A model generated the notes under the pieces. That model was not told where the DNA came from and made no database searches. It saw only the letters and a list, made by a program, of their open reading frames with translations. Below, in pieces: positions 1-8,598 of a stretch of DNA of 32,157 bases. The position numbers and the translations under genes are program-made. Position 1 is the first letter of the stretch. Every line of letters begins with the position of its first letter. This stretch comes from Patescibacteria group bacterium. GTDB lineage: Bacteria; Patescibacteriota; Patescibacteriia; SCPX01. The stretch spans positions 1 to 32,157 of the forward strand of contig SCPX01000018.1 in the NCBI GenBank assembly GCA_004298615.1, read 5' to 3'.

Positions 1-465
1 CCCCTCTCAACAACTATTACGCCGATTGTTGACTTTATCATCGCTTTCGTCATTTTATTCCTGATGTTCATCTATTACCATCTATCCATTCATCTATATA
101 TTATTCTGCTCCCCCCCATTCTTTTAGCAATAACCCTTTTAACAGCTTCCGGCGTTGGAACATTCCTTTCCGCGATTAATATAAAATACCGAGACATTCG
201 ATACGCTCTGCCATTTTTTATCCAATTACTCCTTTTTGTCACGCCGGTTATTTATCCCGTATCTATGATCAGCTCAAAATACCATTGGCTATTGCTTTTA
301 AATCCTATGACTGGCGTTATTGAAACGGCTAGAGCGAGCATACTTGGAACCAAACCAATCGATCCATCGCTACTTTTAATCTCTGCGACTTTTGCGGGGT
401 TATTTTTCGTTTTTGGTATTTACTACTTTAGAAAAACCGAACGCATATTTGCCGATGTAGCTTAA
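1..465 (+). CDS. wzm: ABC-2 type polysaccharide export permease, C-terminal part (Wzm-like)
   Basis: The reading frame is open from base 1, so the gene begins before the window and only about 154 C-terminal residues are visible. The fragment is very hydrophobic, with about four membrane spans. It carries stretches typical of the Wzm/TagG permease family: YRDIRYALPFF before a membrane span, TPVIYP, and NPMTGVIETARASILG near the end. Such permeases form the inner-membrane channel through which a lipid-linked polysaccharide is pumped by a partner ATPase. That partner starts 10 bases downstream, so the two are almost certainly co-transcribed. The family call is strong; the exported substrate is inferred from the glycosyltransferases that follow. 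Confidence 0.85.
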   Translation, partial: PLSTTITPIVDFIIAFVILFLMFIYYHLSIHLYIILLPPILLAITLLTASGVGTFLSAINIKYRDIRYALPFFIQLLLFVTPVIYPVSMISSKYHWLLLLNPMTGVIETARASILGTKPIDPSLLLISATFAGLFFVFGIYYFRKTERIFADVA

Positions 466-475
466 TTATTAAGTT

Positions 476-1747
476 ATGAATAATCCTATCATTGAAATTC
501 ATAATCTATCAAAGAGTTATATAATTTCTCATCGTTTACCTTATGCAACATTTCGAGATACAGCGGCTGAGCTCATAAAGAAGCCTTTTCGCTTGTTATC
601 AACTAGGAATGAGGTTGTTAAAAAAGAAGATTTCTGGGCGCTTAGAGATATTAATCTCTCTATAAATCAAGGAGAAAAAATAGGCATAGTAGGAAGAAAC
701 GGCGCTGGAAAATCAACGCTTCTTAAAATTTTATCGCAAATCACGCCTCCAACGAGTGGAAAAGTCCATCTGCGCGGACGAGTAGCCAGTCTATTGGAGG
801 TGGGGACGGGCTTTCATCCGGAACTCACGGGCAGAGAAAATGTTTTTTTAAACGGTGCTATTCTAGGAATGAAGCAAAAGGAAATAATGCAAAAATTTGA
901 CGAAATTGTTGATTTTGCCGAAATTGAAAAATTCCTTGATACTCCGGTAAAGCGCTACTCAAGCGGAATGTATGTCCGACTTGCCTTTGCAGTTGCCGCA
1001 CATCTGGAGCCGGAGATTCTCATTGTGGATGAAGTACTCGCCGTTGGCGACGCGCAGTTTCAAAAAAAATGCCTTGGGAAGATGGAAGAGGTTGGAAAAC
1101 TAGGAAGAACGATTATCTTCGTCAGTCATAACATGGGGATCGTCAATCAGCTTTGCACGAAATCAATCCTTTTGGAAAGCGGTTGTCTTATCGAATACGC
1201 GGAAACATCTCATGTAATTAAAAGATATTTAACCGCAAGGGATCAAAATGCCAGCAAGGTCGTATTTGATAAAAAAACCATACGCAGAGGGGATGGCAGA
1301 TGCACTTTTGATTGGGTGGAAATTCGCAATGAAGAGAATATTCCTCAAACTAAATTTTCAATAGGAGACAATCTTATGATAGTCTTTCAATTCAGCAAAA
1401 ATAAGCCGATTCCATGGAACATACGAATGGGTGTCCAGTGTTTTTCGCCGGAAGGGATAGCCATTGCCAACATGGTTGATATCGATTCTCGATTTAATAT
1501 CAATCAATTCAAAGATCATAATGAAGTGACGGTCAAGCTTCATGATATACGATTTTATCCCGGAACATACTCCTTTAGCATTGCTCTTGATAGTGAAAAT
1601 AGCGAGTCAACCTATGATTACATAGAAAATGCCATTGCCTTTGAGGTTATTAATGGAGGGAAATTAGCGACCAGGGATCTTCCTCGAAGCACAGGCCTCT
1701 TACTATTAACGCCTGAGTGGGGAAGTCGAAAAAATGATAAAACCTAA
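476..1747 (+). CDS. wzt: ABC transporter ATP-binding protein with C-terminal glycan-binding domain (Wzt-like)
   Basis: This 423-residue protein has a complete ABC ATPase domain: Walker A GRNGAGKS (73-80), signature YSSGM (162-166), Walker B ILIVDE (182-187) and H-loop SH (218-219). About 160 further residues (from about 255) form a beta-rich tail of the size and position of the Wzt C-terminal domain. In E. coli O8/O9a that domain recognises the capped end of the polysaccharide and so couples chain termination to export. The extension distinguishes it from short teichoic-acid-type TagH/RfbE ATPases. It lies 10 bases after the permease, and its TAA stop shares a base with the next ATG. Substrate specificity cannot be read from the sequence. 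Confidence 0.9.
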   Translation: MNNPIIEIHNLSKSYIISHRLPYATFRDTAAELIKKPFRLLSTRNEVVKKEDFWALRDINLSINQGEKIGIVGRNGAGKSTLLKILSQITPPTSGKVHLRGRVASLLEVGTGFHPELTGRENVFLNGAILGMKQKEIMQKFDEIVDFAEIEKFLDTPVKRYSSGMYVRLAFAVAAHLEPEILIVDEVLAVGDAQFQKKCLGKMEEVGKLGRTIIFVSHNMGIVNQLCTKSILLESGCLIEYAETSHVIKRYLTARDQNASKVVFDKKTIRRGDGRCTFDWVEIRNEENIPQTKFSIGDNLMIVFQFSKNKPIPWNIRMGVQCFSPEGIAIANMVDIDSRFNINQFKDHNEVTVKLHDIRFYPGTYSFSIALDSENSESTYDYIENAIAFEVINGGKLATRDLPRSTGLLLLTPEWGSRKNDKT

Positions 1748-2748
1748 TGAGAGAAAGTATGGTGGATCGAAATACTGAAACCATTGATGTCGTTATCCCT
1801 GTCTATAATGGCGAAAAATATATTATCCAAGCAATAACATCAGTTGAGCGGCAGACATATCTTCCGAAAAAAATCATTGTTGTTGATGACGGATCAACAG
1901 ACAAAACAAACCATTTCATTCACCATTTTCATGGCAAGATTCCTCTGGAATACATTCAAAAGAAAAATGAGGGGCCAAATTCCGCGCGAAATGCCGGAAT
2001 CCAAAAATGTACAAGCCAATTTATCGCATTTTTGGACGCCGATGACGAATGGTACGCGGATAAGCTTGAGCGACAAGTAAAGATATTTCAAATTTCACGG
2101 TTTAAAAATCTAGGCGTTGTCTACTGCGCCTACAGCATTATTGACGAAAAAGGAGATCTGATCAACGACCAATTTATTATTCACAATCCATCAGCACGGG
2201 GTCATGTGTTCAAACAAATTCTTCCATTAAATACCATTACAGGCAGCGCCAGCGGGGTCTTGATTAAGAATGAGTGCTTTGAGCGAGTTGGTATGTTTGA
2301 TGAGACACTGCGGATTGGCGAGGATTGGGATATGTGGTTACGAATCGCAAAAGAATACGAGTTTGATTATGTCAATAAAGCGCTAGTTAAAATTCGCCGC
2401 CACGATCGAAATGCGCAAAATAATGAGAGTTTCGTATTTCGGAATAAACTCATGTTCTACAATAAATGGGCGACCTCCCTTCCGGACGACATTGATGTCC
2501 CTCCATATTGGATAAAATCTCTGATAAACCTCATTTTCAACAGATTACCAAAAACTGACTTTATTAAACTCTTTCGATCATCCATTTCGTCTGAAGTTAA
2601 AAAAAAATTCCTTCACACGATTTCACACGAACTCAAATGGTACATATGCGTAAAAATAGCAATACTGCCTTTTATCCTAATTTCAAAAATTATTTATTTC
2701 CCTTTTAAAAAAACGTGTCAAAAGAACAAGATTAGCGCAAAAAGATAA
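1747..2748 (+). CDS. GT2 family glycosyltransferase
   Basis: This 333-residue GT-A fold enzyme transfers a sugar from an NDP-sugar donor. The N-terminal nucleotide-binding strand VVIPVYNGEKYI, the VVDDGSTD stretch and the metal-binding DxD-type motif LDADDEW are all present, followed by the acceptor-side motif EDWDMWLRI near residue 195. The C-terminal 80 residues are basic and hydrophobic (FILISKIIYFPFKK), which suggests association with the inner face of the membrane. The ATG at 1747 overlaps the previous stop (TAATG). An in-frame ATG at 1759, preceded by a purine-rich GAGAGAAAG, is an alternative start. Donor and acceptor are unknown. Confidence 0.85.
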   Translation: MRESMVDRNTETIDVVIPVYNGEKYIIQAITSVERQTYLPKKIIVVDDGSTDKTNHFIHHFHGKIPLEYIQKKNEGPNSARNAGIQKCTSQFIAFLDADDEWYADKLERQVKIFQISRFKNLGVVYCAYSIIDEKGDLINDQFIIHNPSARGHVFKQILPLNTITGSASGVLIKNECFERVGMFDETLRIGEDWDMWLRIAKEYEFDYVNKALVKIRRHDRNAQNNESFVFRNKLMFYNKWATSLPDDIDVPPYWIKSLINLIFNRLPKTDFIKLFRSSISSEVKKKFLHTISHELKWYICVKIAILPFILISKIIYFPFKKTCQKNKISAKR

Positions 2749-2757
2749 CAAAGTTTT

Positions 2758-3759
2758 ATGCAAAAATATCTATTAGCGCCCTTTGATAAGTCCGACCTTC
2801 ATAATAAAATTTTTAACGGTCCGTATGGAATTTTGCGGGATCTTTTTCGCGATATTGGCATCGCGCTTCAGACATACGATCAAGAAAAGATAGCAGATGC
2901 CGACAAAATACTCTTTTTTAATCATCACCCTTCCATTCTAAAAGAATGCGAGAATGGCCTTATTGATAAAAATAAGCTTGTTCTTTTTTTATTCGAACCC
3001 GAAGTGGTTTTTCCCAGTCAATACAAAAAATTTATTTGGTCTAGTTATGGAACAATTTTTACTTGCCGAGACGATATACTTGGAAAAGAAAAAACATTCC
3101 ACAAGTTTCGCTACCCTCAAGGAGGAAAATTTCTTTCATCTTTGCCGTCATTTGCGAATCGGAAGTATGTTACATTAATTAATTCGAATTGGTACAGTTA
3201 CCTTCCGAATGAAGTTTACTCTTTTCGCCGCAAAGCTATACGATACTTCGAAAATCATTCTGATGGTTTTGATTTGTTCGGCCACGGCTGGAATAATAAC
3301 AGTATTTTAAGCCCGAAATACATTTTTAACGCTCTAAAATATAGTCGTCTGGGGCAATACGCCAAAGATGTTTATGAAGGCCTTCACCATTATCGAAGCT
3401 ACCGAGGATCGGTTTCTGACAAGTACCAAACGCTGGCATGCTATCGTTTTGCCATCTGCTTTGAAAACGAAACGAATACCAAAGGATACATCACGGAAAA
3501 AATATTTGACTGCTTCTTTTCCGGAACAATACCCATATATCTTGGGGCTCAAAATATCAGCGAATACATTCCCAAGAAATGCTATATTGACATGACTCAA
3601 TTTACGAATTTTGCCGATCTTGATTGCATGCTGAAACAGATGCCTGAAGAGACTTTTGCTTCGTACCAGCGGGCGGGACAGGACTTTATTCGAAGCGACT
3701 CGTTTGCAGAATGGAGGCCAGAAAATATTTTCCAAAAAATCGTTAAAATTCTCAAATGA
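2758..3759 (+). CDS. GT10 family fucosyltransferase (alpha-1,3/1,4-type)
   Basis: This 333-residue protein carries the GT10 signature region at residues 231-263: FAICFEN, then GYITEKIFD, then a GTIPIYLGA segment. In the family this region forms the GDP-fucose site of alpha-1,3/4-fucosyltransferases, the enzymes that make Lewis-type structures in Helicobacter and animals. There is no signal peptide or membrane span, as expected for a cytoplasmic bacterial enzyme. The N-terminal half, the acceptor-binding part, is not recognisable, as is usual in this family. It sits between two GT2 genes, with 9 bases to the previous stop. A GT11 fucosyltransferase is found further along the same operon. The stop is TGA. 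Confidence 0.82.
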   Translation: MQKYLLAPFDKSDLHNKIFNGPYGILRDLFRDIGIALQTYDQEKIADADKILFFNHHPSILKECENGLIDKNKLVLFLFEPEVVFPSQYKKFIWSSYGTIFTCRDDILGKEKTFHKFRYPQGGKFLSSLPSFANRKYVTLINSNWYSYLPNEVYSFRRKAIRYFENHSDGFDLFGHGWNNNSILSPKYIFNALKYSRLGQYAKDVYEGLHHYRSYRGSVSDKYQTLACYRFAICFENETNTKGYITEKIFDCFFSGTIPIYLGAQNISEYIPKKCYIDMTQFTNFADLDCMLKQMPEETFASYQRAGQDFIRSDSFAEWRPENIFQKIVKILK

Positions 3760-3760
3760 T

Positions 3761-4672
3761 ATGAGTAATCCGCAGATCAGCGTTGTCATGAGTGTCTTTA
3801 ATTCGGAAAAATACCTCCGTGAAAGCATTGGGAGTATTCTTGTACAAAGCTTTAACGACTTTGAATTTCTCATTGTTGATGATTTTTCAACCGATAAAAG
3901 CTTTTCCATTGCCAAAGAATTTGCTCAAGAAGATCATCGAATTATTATACTGTCAAATGAAAAGAAAAAAGGCATAGCGGGAGCTGTCAATACGGGACTC
4001 GAATATGCTAAGGGAAAGTATATTGCTCGATTCGACGCAGATGACTATTCTTTTCCAGACAGATTCAGCGTTCAGTATGATTATCTTGAAAAACATAAAG
4101 ATATTGTCCTTGTCGGAGGAGGATATGCACCTTTCAACGAACAGGGGCACCGGGTTAATATTTTTCACCCGACATCCGAAATGGAGATCGCGTGGCGATT
4201 TGTATCAAATATGTATTTTTGCCAGCCAGCAGTAATGTTTCGAAAAAATATCATCAGCGAGATTGGTGATTATCCAAGCTATGTGGGCGGAGAAGACTTT
4301 GCGCTTTACTCAAAAGTTGTGCAAAAATCTCGGTGCGCGAACCTAAAAAAAATACTTATTCGATACCGAGAGCACCAAACAAACATCACGCTTACCGCAA
4401 AAGACATTATTGGAAAGAGCGTACAAAAAATCCGAGAGGAGAATTACCTTTTCTATATTGGAAACCTTACACATGCTGATGTCTTTTTTAGATACCAAAT
4501 GGAAAATAAACTCAGTATAAAAAAAATTTTCGCAATACAAAAGATTAATTCTATGATATTAAATAAAATACGAAAGCAATATGGCTTTTCGCGTCTTCAC
4601 CATGAATGTATCTATATGTTTTTTTTCCTCCAGCTAAGGACCATTATTGCTGTCATAAACCATTACAAATAA
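3761..4672 (+). CDS. GT2 family glycosyltransferase
   Basis: This is a GT-A fold glycosyltransferase of 303 residues. The frame is open upstream to 3656, but the start is placed at the ATG at 3761. Translation from there begins just before the conserved strand (ISVVMSVFNSEKYL), and the ATG lies one base after the preceding TGA. The upstream extension would overlap the GT10 gene by about 100 bases and adds no domain. Further motifs are LIVDDFSTD, the DxD motif RFDADDYSFPDRF and the GEDFALYSK acceptor region. It resembles the GT2 enzymes at 1747 and 6416, but they are not close copies. Sugar specificity is unknown. Confidence 0.85.
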   Translation: MSNPQISVVMSVFNSEKYLRESIGSILVQSFNDFEFLIVDDFSTDKSFSIAKEFAQEDHRIIILSNEKKKGIAGAVNTGLEYAKGKYIARFDADDYSFPDRFSVQYDYLEKHKDIVLVGGGYAPFNEQGHRVNIFHPTSEMEIAWRFVSNMYFCQPAVMFRKNIISEIGDYPSYVGGEDFALYSKVVQKSRCANLKKILIRYREHQTNITLTAKDIIGKSVQKIREENYLFYIGNLTHADVFFRYQMENKLSIKKIFAIQKINSMILNKIRKQYGFSRLHHECIYMFFFLQLRTIIAVINHYK

Positions 4673-4673
4673 T

Positions 4674-4748
4674 ATGGTAAAAGTAATCACCAAAACAATT
4701 TACGAAATAGCAGGCAATTATAGATTAATTCAAAATACGATCTTATGA
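4674..4748 (+). CDS. possible 24-residue upstream ORF, or a remnant
   Basis: A short open frame starts two bases after the previous stop and ends at a TGA that overlaps the ATG of the next gene (ATGA). The peptide begins MVKVITKTIYEIAGNYRLIQ. The overlap would allow translational coupling to the methyltransferase-like gene that follows. The sequence could equally be the eroded N-terminus of a lost gene. There is no independent evidence of translation, and nothing else is coded in this 72-base gap. Confidence 0.2.
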   Translation: MVKVITKTIYEIAGNYRLIQNTIL

Positions 4749-5449
4749 ATAACGCTCCGTTGAACACGACCAACCGCCAAACCAAAATAAAGAATGCGCT
4801 TACAAAGACATTCGGCGATAAATTGGCTTTCGCGATTTTAATGAGCATCGAGGATGCCATACATTATTTTCGCCACCGCAAGGAACTGATATTATGGGAT
4901 AAAAATGAAAAGCCCGTGCAGCCGCCTCACTTAATTAAGCGAGATATAGTTCGCGAATATGCTAAAAAATTTAACCTCAACATTTTCATTGAAACGGGAA
5001 CTTACTTAGGTGAAATGATCGGCGCAATGCGTCGTATATTCAAGGAAATTTACTCTATAGAGCTTGACCCCGTTTTATGCGACCGCGCTAAGAAAAAATT
5101 TGCCAAATCAAGGCATATTAATATTTATTGCGGAGATAGTGGCATCGTCCTACCTCAAATCCTTTCTAAACAAACAACGCCTTGCCTATTTTGGCTTGAC
5201 GCGCACTATTCAGCCGGAATAACCGCCAAAGGAGAACTTGAAACGCCAATTATTAAGGAATTAAATCAAATCTTAGACCATCCCGTAAAAGAACATGTTA
5301 TATTGATCGACGACGCGCGCTGTTTTACTGGGGAAAATGATTACCCGACAATAGAAGGTGTCACTCAATTGGTTTCTTCCAAGCGCAGCGACTTAGTGAC
5401 TCATGTTGAAAACGATATTATACGCATTCACAAAAAATCTATCAAATAA
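4745..5449 (+). CDS. class I SAM-dependent methyltransferase-like protein
   Basis: This 234-residue protein has an N-terminal region of about 75 residues without a recognisable domain, then a Rossmann-type core. Residues 81-90 (FIETGTYLGE) match the glycine-rich SAM-binding motif I, and the acidic residue in IYSIELD (about 106) would bind the ribose hydroxyls. A WLDAHYS segment (150-156) and LIDDARCF follow, where metal or substrate residues often lie. It probably methylates a sugar or the glycan end in the pathway encoded around it. That is an inference from position, and the acceptor is unknown. It may be translationally coupled to the short frame that overlaps its ATG. Confidence 0.65.
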   Translation: MNNAPLNTTNRQTKIKNALTKTFGDKLAFAILMSIEDAIHYFRHRKELILWDKNEKPVQPPHLIKRDIVREYAKKFNLNIFIETGTYLGEMIGAMRRIFKEIYSIELDPVLCDRAKKKFAKSRHINIYCGDSGIVLPQILSKQTTPCLFWLDAHYSAGITAKGELETPIIKELNQILDHPVKEHVILIDDARCFTGENDYPTIEGVTQLVSSKRSDLVTHVENDIIRIHKKSIK

Positions 5450-5514
5450 TAAATATTCTAACTCATAGAATACTTAAACATAATTTTTTACTCTTAATCC
5501 CTGAGTTTCTCCTT

Positions 5515-6396
5515 ATGATTATTGTTAAAATTGTGGGCGGCCTAGGCAACCAGATGTTTCAGTACGCTATGGGTCGGCGTCTCTCCGAGCAATATCATAC
5601 CAATCTGAAGCTTGATATAAGCGACTATACCGAGCGATACAAGCTTCGCCAGTATAGCCTTAGTCATCTGAATATAAATGCGCGAATCGCATCGACAAAA
5701 GAAATACACTCACACAAGAAAGAGCGGTATGGTATTTTTCAATTCATGCATCGATTACTGCCAAACCTCATTTCGTCCTACTCCTTTCAGCGCTATATCA
5801 CTGAAAAAGATTTCTCTTTTGACTCTTCCATGTTGTCTTTGGAGGATAATATTTATCTTGATGGATATTGGCAAAGTGAAAAATATTTTTTTGACATACA
5901 AAACATTATCCGTCGCGAGTTTACTATTAAAACTTCGCCGGATTCGGAAAATATGTCAATGATGGAGCGTATCGGAGCAATAAACGCTGTCGCCATCCAT
6001 ATTCGAAGGGGCGATTATGTCACGAATTCCCTCACCAATGCTGTGCACGGAACCGCACCTCTTGAATATTACAATCAAGCGGCTAATTACATGCTTCGTG
6101 CAGTTCGAAATCCCACCTTCGTTGTCTTTTCAGATGACCCAGAATGGGCAAAAAAGAATATGAAAATTCCGGCTCCGATAATATATATTGATCACAACCG
6201 ATCAAATAAGGATTACGAAGATCTCCGTCTAATGAGTTCCTGCAAGCATCATATTATCGCTAACAGTAGCTTCAGTTGGTGGGCGGCTTGGCTGAATTCA
6301 AACCCTCAGAAGGTTGTGATCGCTCCAAAGCGTTGGTTTGCCGATTCTACTAAAAATACTAAAGATTTACTCCCCGAAAGCTGGATAAAGATGTAA
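5515..6396 (+). CDS. GT11 family alpha-1,2-fucosyltransferase
   Basis: At 293 residues this is the usual length for the family. Three conserved GT11 blocks are clear: the N-terminal GGLGNQMFQYA (8-18), the GDP-fucose-binding HIRRGDY (162-168), and NSSFSWWAAWL (250-260). The family transfers L-fucose from GDP-fucose in alpha-1,2 linkage, typically to galactose, as in Helicobacter FutC and E. coli WbsJ. It is preceded by 65 non-coding bases with a small inverted repeat (5454-5472) and no convincing promoter. With the GT10 enzyme in the same operon, it implies that the organism makes or imports GDP-fucose, though the synthesis genes (gmd, fcl) are not in this window. Confidence 0.9.
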   Translation: MIIVKIVGGLGNQMFQYAMGRRLSEQYHTNLKLDISDYTERYKLRQYSLSHLNINARIASTKEIHSHKKERYGIFQFMHRLLPNLISSYSFQRYITEKDFSFDSSMLSLEDNIYLDGYWQSEKYFFDIQNIIRREFTIKTSPDSENMSMMERIGAINAVAIHIRRGDYVTNSLTNAVHGTAPLEYYNQAANYMLRAVRNPTFVVFSDDPEWAKKNMKIPAPIIYIDHNRSNKDYEDLRLMSSCKHHIIANSSFSWWAAWLNSNPQKVVIAPKRWFADSTKNTKDLLPESWIKM

Positions 6397-6415
6397 TAAT
6401 AGGGGGCCAAAATTT

Positions 6416-7366
6416 ATGGTGAAGCAATCGCCAAAATTATCCGTTATTCTCCCGGTTCATAATGCCGGATCATTTCTTATTGAAGCGATTGAAAGCATCC
6501 TCCATCAGACTTTCACTGATTTTGAGCTCATCATCATCAATGACGGTTCAACGGATGATTCAGGAAATATTATTGGGGAATTTCAGGACCCGCGCATCAA
6601 AGCAATCACCCAAGAAAATAAAGGATTACGAGCGACACTGAATATTGGTCTGGCAGCGGCGAGCGGCGCATATATAGCCCGTATGGATCAAGACGATATC
6701 TCTCTTCCGGACCGCTTTGAAAAACAAGTGGCTTTCTTAGATGCTCATCCAGACTATGTTTTAGTTGGCGCAACATATGGCTATATTGACGAGCAGAGTA
6801 ATATCACCGGATCTTTTCCCGCACTTCTTGATGATGAAGATATTAAACGCGAACTCTTCACCAAGTCTCCTTTTGGTCATGGAACAATTATGGCGCGGAC
6901 CGAGTCACTTAAGGGCGGAGGGTACACCTATTCGAATGAAGCAGTTCATATGGAAGATTATGAATTATGGATTCGCTTTTCTGTTGCAGGAAAATACGCT
7001 AATCTTCCAGAAATTCTTTATTTATGGCGCCGCTCGTCAACAAACACCACCAGCAAACACGGCCGCCTTCAACTGCACAAAGGGTATGAACTGCAAATAA
7101 AAACATTCAACCACTTTGACCTGCCATCGCTTGTTCAATGGCTTGGATGGAAAAATGCGCGTAAATATCGAAACACATCGATAGAAATTGGAGGAAAACG
7201 GGTCGATGTTCGGCGGCACGATGCTCATTGTTCGCTTTATCTCAATCTTGCTTGGTTATTTTTTCATCGTGGCAACTTCGGATTAAGCATACGCGCGATT
7301 TTTTATGCGATCCTTATTAGCCCTGTCTATATAATGAAATTTGGATGGAAATATGGAAAGCCTTAA
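6416..7366 (+). CDS. GT2 family glycosyltransferase
   Basis: This is a 316-residue GT-A glycosyltransferase. It shows LSVILPVHNAGSFL at the N-terminus, IINDGSTDDSG, the DxD-type RMDQDDISLPDRF, and a C-terminal MEDYELWIRF acceptor motif. A G-rich tract at 6401-6406 lies about 9 bases upstream of the ATG and could serve as the ribosome-binding site. The last 40 residues are hydrophobic and basic, which suggests peripheral membrane contact. The 3' end overlaps the start of the GT4 gene, so the two are probably translated in a coupled way. The donor sugar cannot be predicted. Confidence 0.87.
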   Translation: MVKQSPKLSVILPVHNAGSFLIEAIESILHQTFTDFELIIINDGSTDDSGNIIGEFQDPRIKAITQENKGLRATLNIGLAAASGAYIARMDQDDISLPDRFEKQVAFLDAHPDYVLVGATYGYIDEQSNITGSFPALLDDEDIKRELFTKSPFGHGTIMARTESLKGGGYTYSNEAVHMEDYELWIRFSVAGKYANLPEILYLWRRSSTNTTSKHGRLQLHKGYELQIKTFNHFDLPSLVQWLGWKNARKYRNTSIEIGGKRVDVRRHDAHCSLYLNLAWLFFHRGNFGLSIRAIFYAILISPVYIMKFGWKYGKP

Positions 7367-8582
7367 AAATGATTTCTTATCAAAAAAAATATGTCTTGTT
7401 AATAATCTTTTCCCGCCCTATGCGAATGGCGGGACTGAAAGTGCGGTCCAGAAGACAATCGACATGTTGCGGCAAAATAATTATCAGGTTGTTTTAATCA
7501 CTTCCAAACCTCAACAATCAGCGCCCGGCTATTGGTCTGTTGAAGAAAATAATCATGTAACGATCTATCGATTCAAGCCTAAAAATATTTATTATTATAC
7601 TGAGGGCGGTCAAAAATCTATTGGCGCCAAAATACTTTGGCATGGCATTGACATGCTTAGTCCCATAGACAATAAAATTATTAAATCTATTCTCCAAAGA
7701 GAAGCGCCTCTTCTCGTCCATGGCCATAACTTAAAAGGCATTTCATACTCTTTTCCTCGAATCTGCCATAAACTCTCTATCCCATATATTCATACTCTGC
7801 ACAATTATCAACTTCTTCACCCTTTTGGAACATTCGCAGGAAAAGAACAACCTCCAAATTTTAAGCCTCGGCTGTTCGCGCAAATATATCGTATAATAAA
7901 TCGACAGTTATTTAAACAGACGAAAGGAGTAATAAGTCCGACGCGTTTACCGCTTCAAATCCATAATAGTTGCGGTTTTTTTTCTGATATTCCGTCAGCG
8001 ATCATCCCTAATCCTGTTTCTCAAGCTAAGATACTTTTTTCGCCCTTGTCAGACGGTAAACTTAAACTTGTTTATATGGGTGCGCTAGAAAAAATCAAAG
8101 GAATACAGCACTTAGTCAATGCTGTATTAATGCTATCTCCCCAGAAAGTAACTCTGGATATCTACGGGGAAGGATCGCTTTTAAATCAACTCCGCCTTTC
8201 TACTAAAAGAGCCTCACATATTCGTTTTCTTGGACGCTTATACGATAAAGATACCCTCGGACGATATGATGCTCTTGTATTTCCGTCCATATGCTATGAA
8301 ACCCAGGGATTATCTATGGCAGAAGCACTTATTCGAGGAACTCCTGTTATCGCATCAAATATTGGCAGCATTCCAGAAACAGTTCGCAATCATGTTAATG
8401 GCTTCCTTTTTGAAAATGGGGACGAAAAAGAACTGTCGGCTCTATTTCTCCGGCTTATTCGTCATCCAAAACAATTGTCAAACCTTCGTAGCGCAGCAAT
8501 ACAAAGCAGTAAACAATTCAATGAAAATAACTATTGTCAACAGTTGTTATTGTTTTACAAGTCGATAGAAAAATCAAATTAA
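7353..8582 (+). CDS. GT4 family glycosyltransferase
   Basis: This is a GT-B fold enzyme of 409 residues. The N-terminal domain begins KICLVNNLFPPYANGGTE, the usual acceptor-side strand and glycine-rich loop of GT4 proteins. The C-terminal domain holds the donor site: LVYMGALEKIKGIQHL, IYGEGSLLNQL and the E-x7-E-type region YETQGLSMAEA. The start is placed at the ATG at 7353, which has GGATGGA just upstream. A longer frame from 7341 lacks such a signal and overlaps the previous gene further. It is the last gene of the + strand glycan operon and ends only 16 bases from the convergent methyltransferase gene. Confidence 0.87.
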   Translation: MESLKNDFLSKKICLVNNLFPPYANGGTESAVQKTIDMLRQNNYQVVLITSKPQQSAPGYWSVEENNHVTIYRFKPKNIYYYTEGGQKSIGAKILWHGIDMLSPIDNKIIKSILQREAPLLVHGHNLKGISYSFPRICHKLSIPYIHTLHNYQLLHPFGTFAGKEQPPNFKPRLFAQIYRIINRQLFKQTKGVISPTRLPLQIHNSCGFFSDIPSAIIPNPVSQAKILFSPLSDGKLKLVYMGALEKIKGIQHLVNAVLMLSPQKVTLDIYGEGSLLNQLRLSTKRASHIRFLGRLYDKDTLGRYDALVFPSICYETQGLSMAEALIRGTPVIASNIGSIPETVRNHVNGFLFENGDEKELSALFLRLIRHPKQLSNLRSAAIQSSKQFNENNYCQQLLLFYKSIEKSN

Positions 8583-8598
8583 TTATCCACTTTTGTTT

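Noticed and set aside
3656-3760. Longer start for the GT2 gene at 3761
   Set aside because: It would add 35 residues that overlap the GT10 coding sequence and precede the normal first strand of the GT-A fold.
3334-3915. 193-codon open frame on the - strand
   Set aside because: It lies opposite the GT10 gene and the start of the GT2 gene, whose conserved motifs are clear. It has no recognisable domain.
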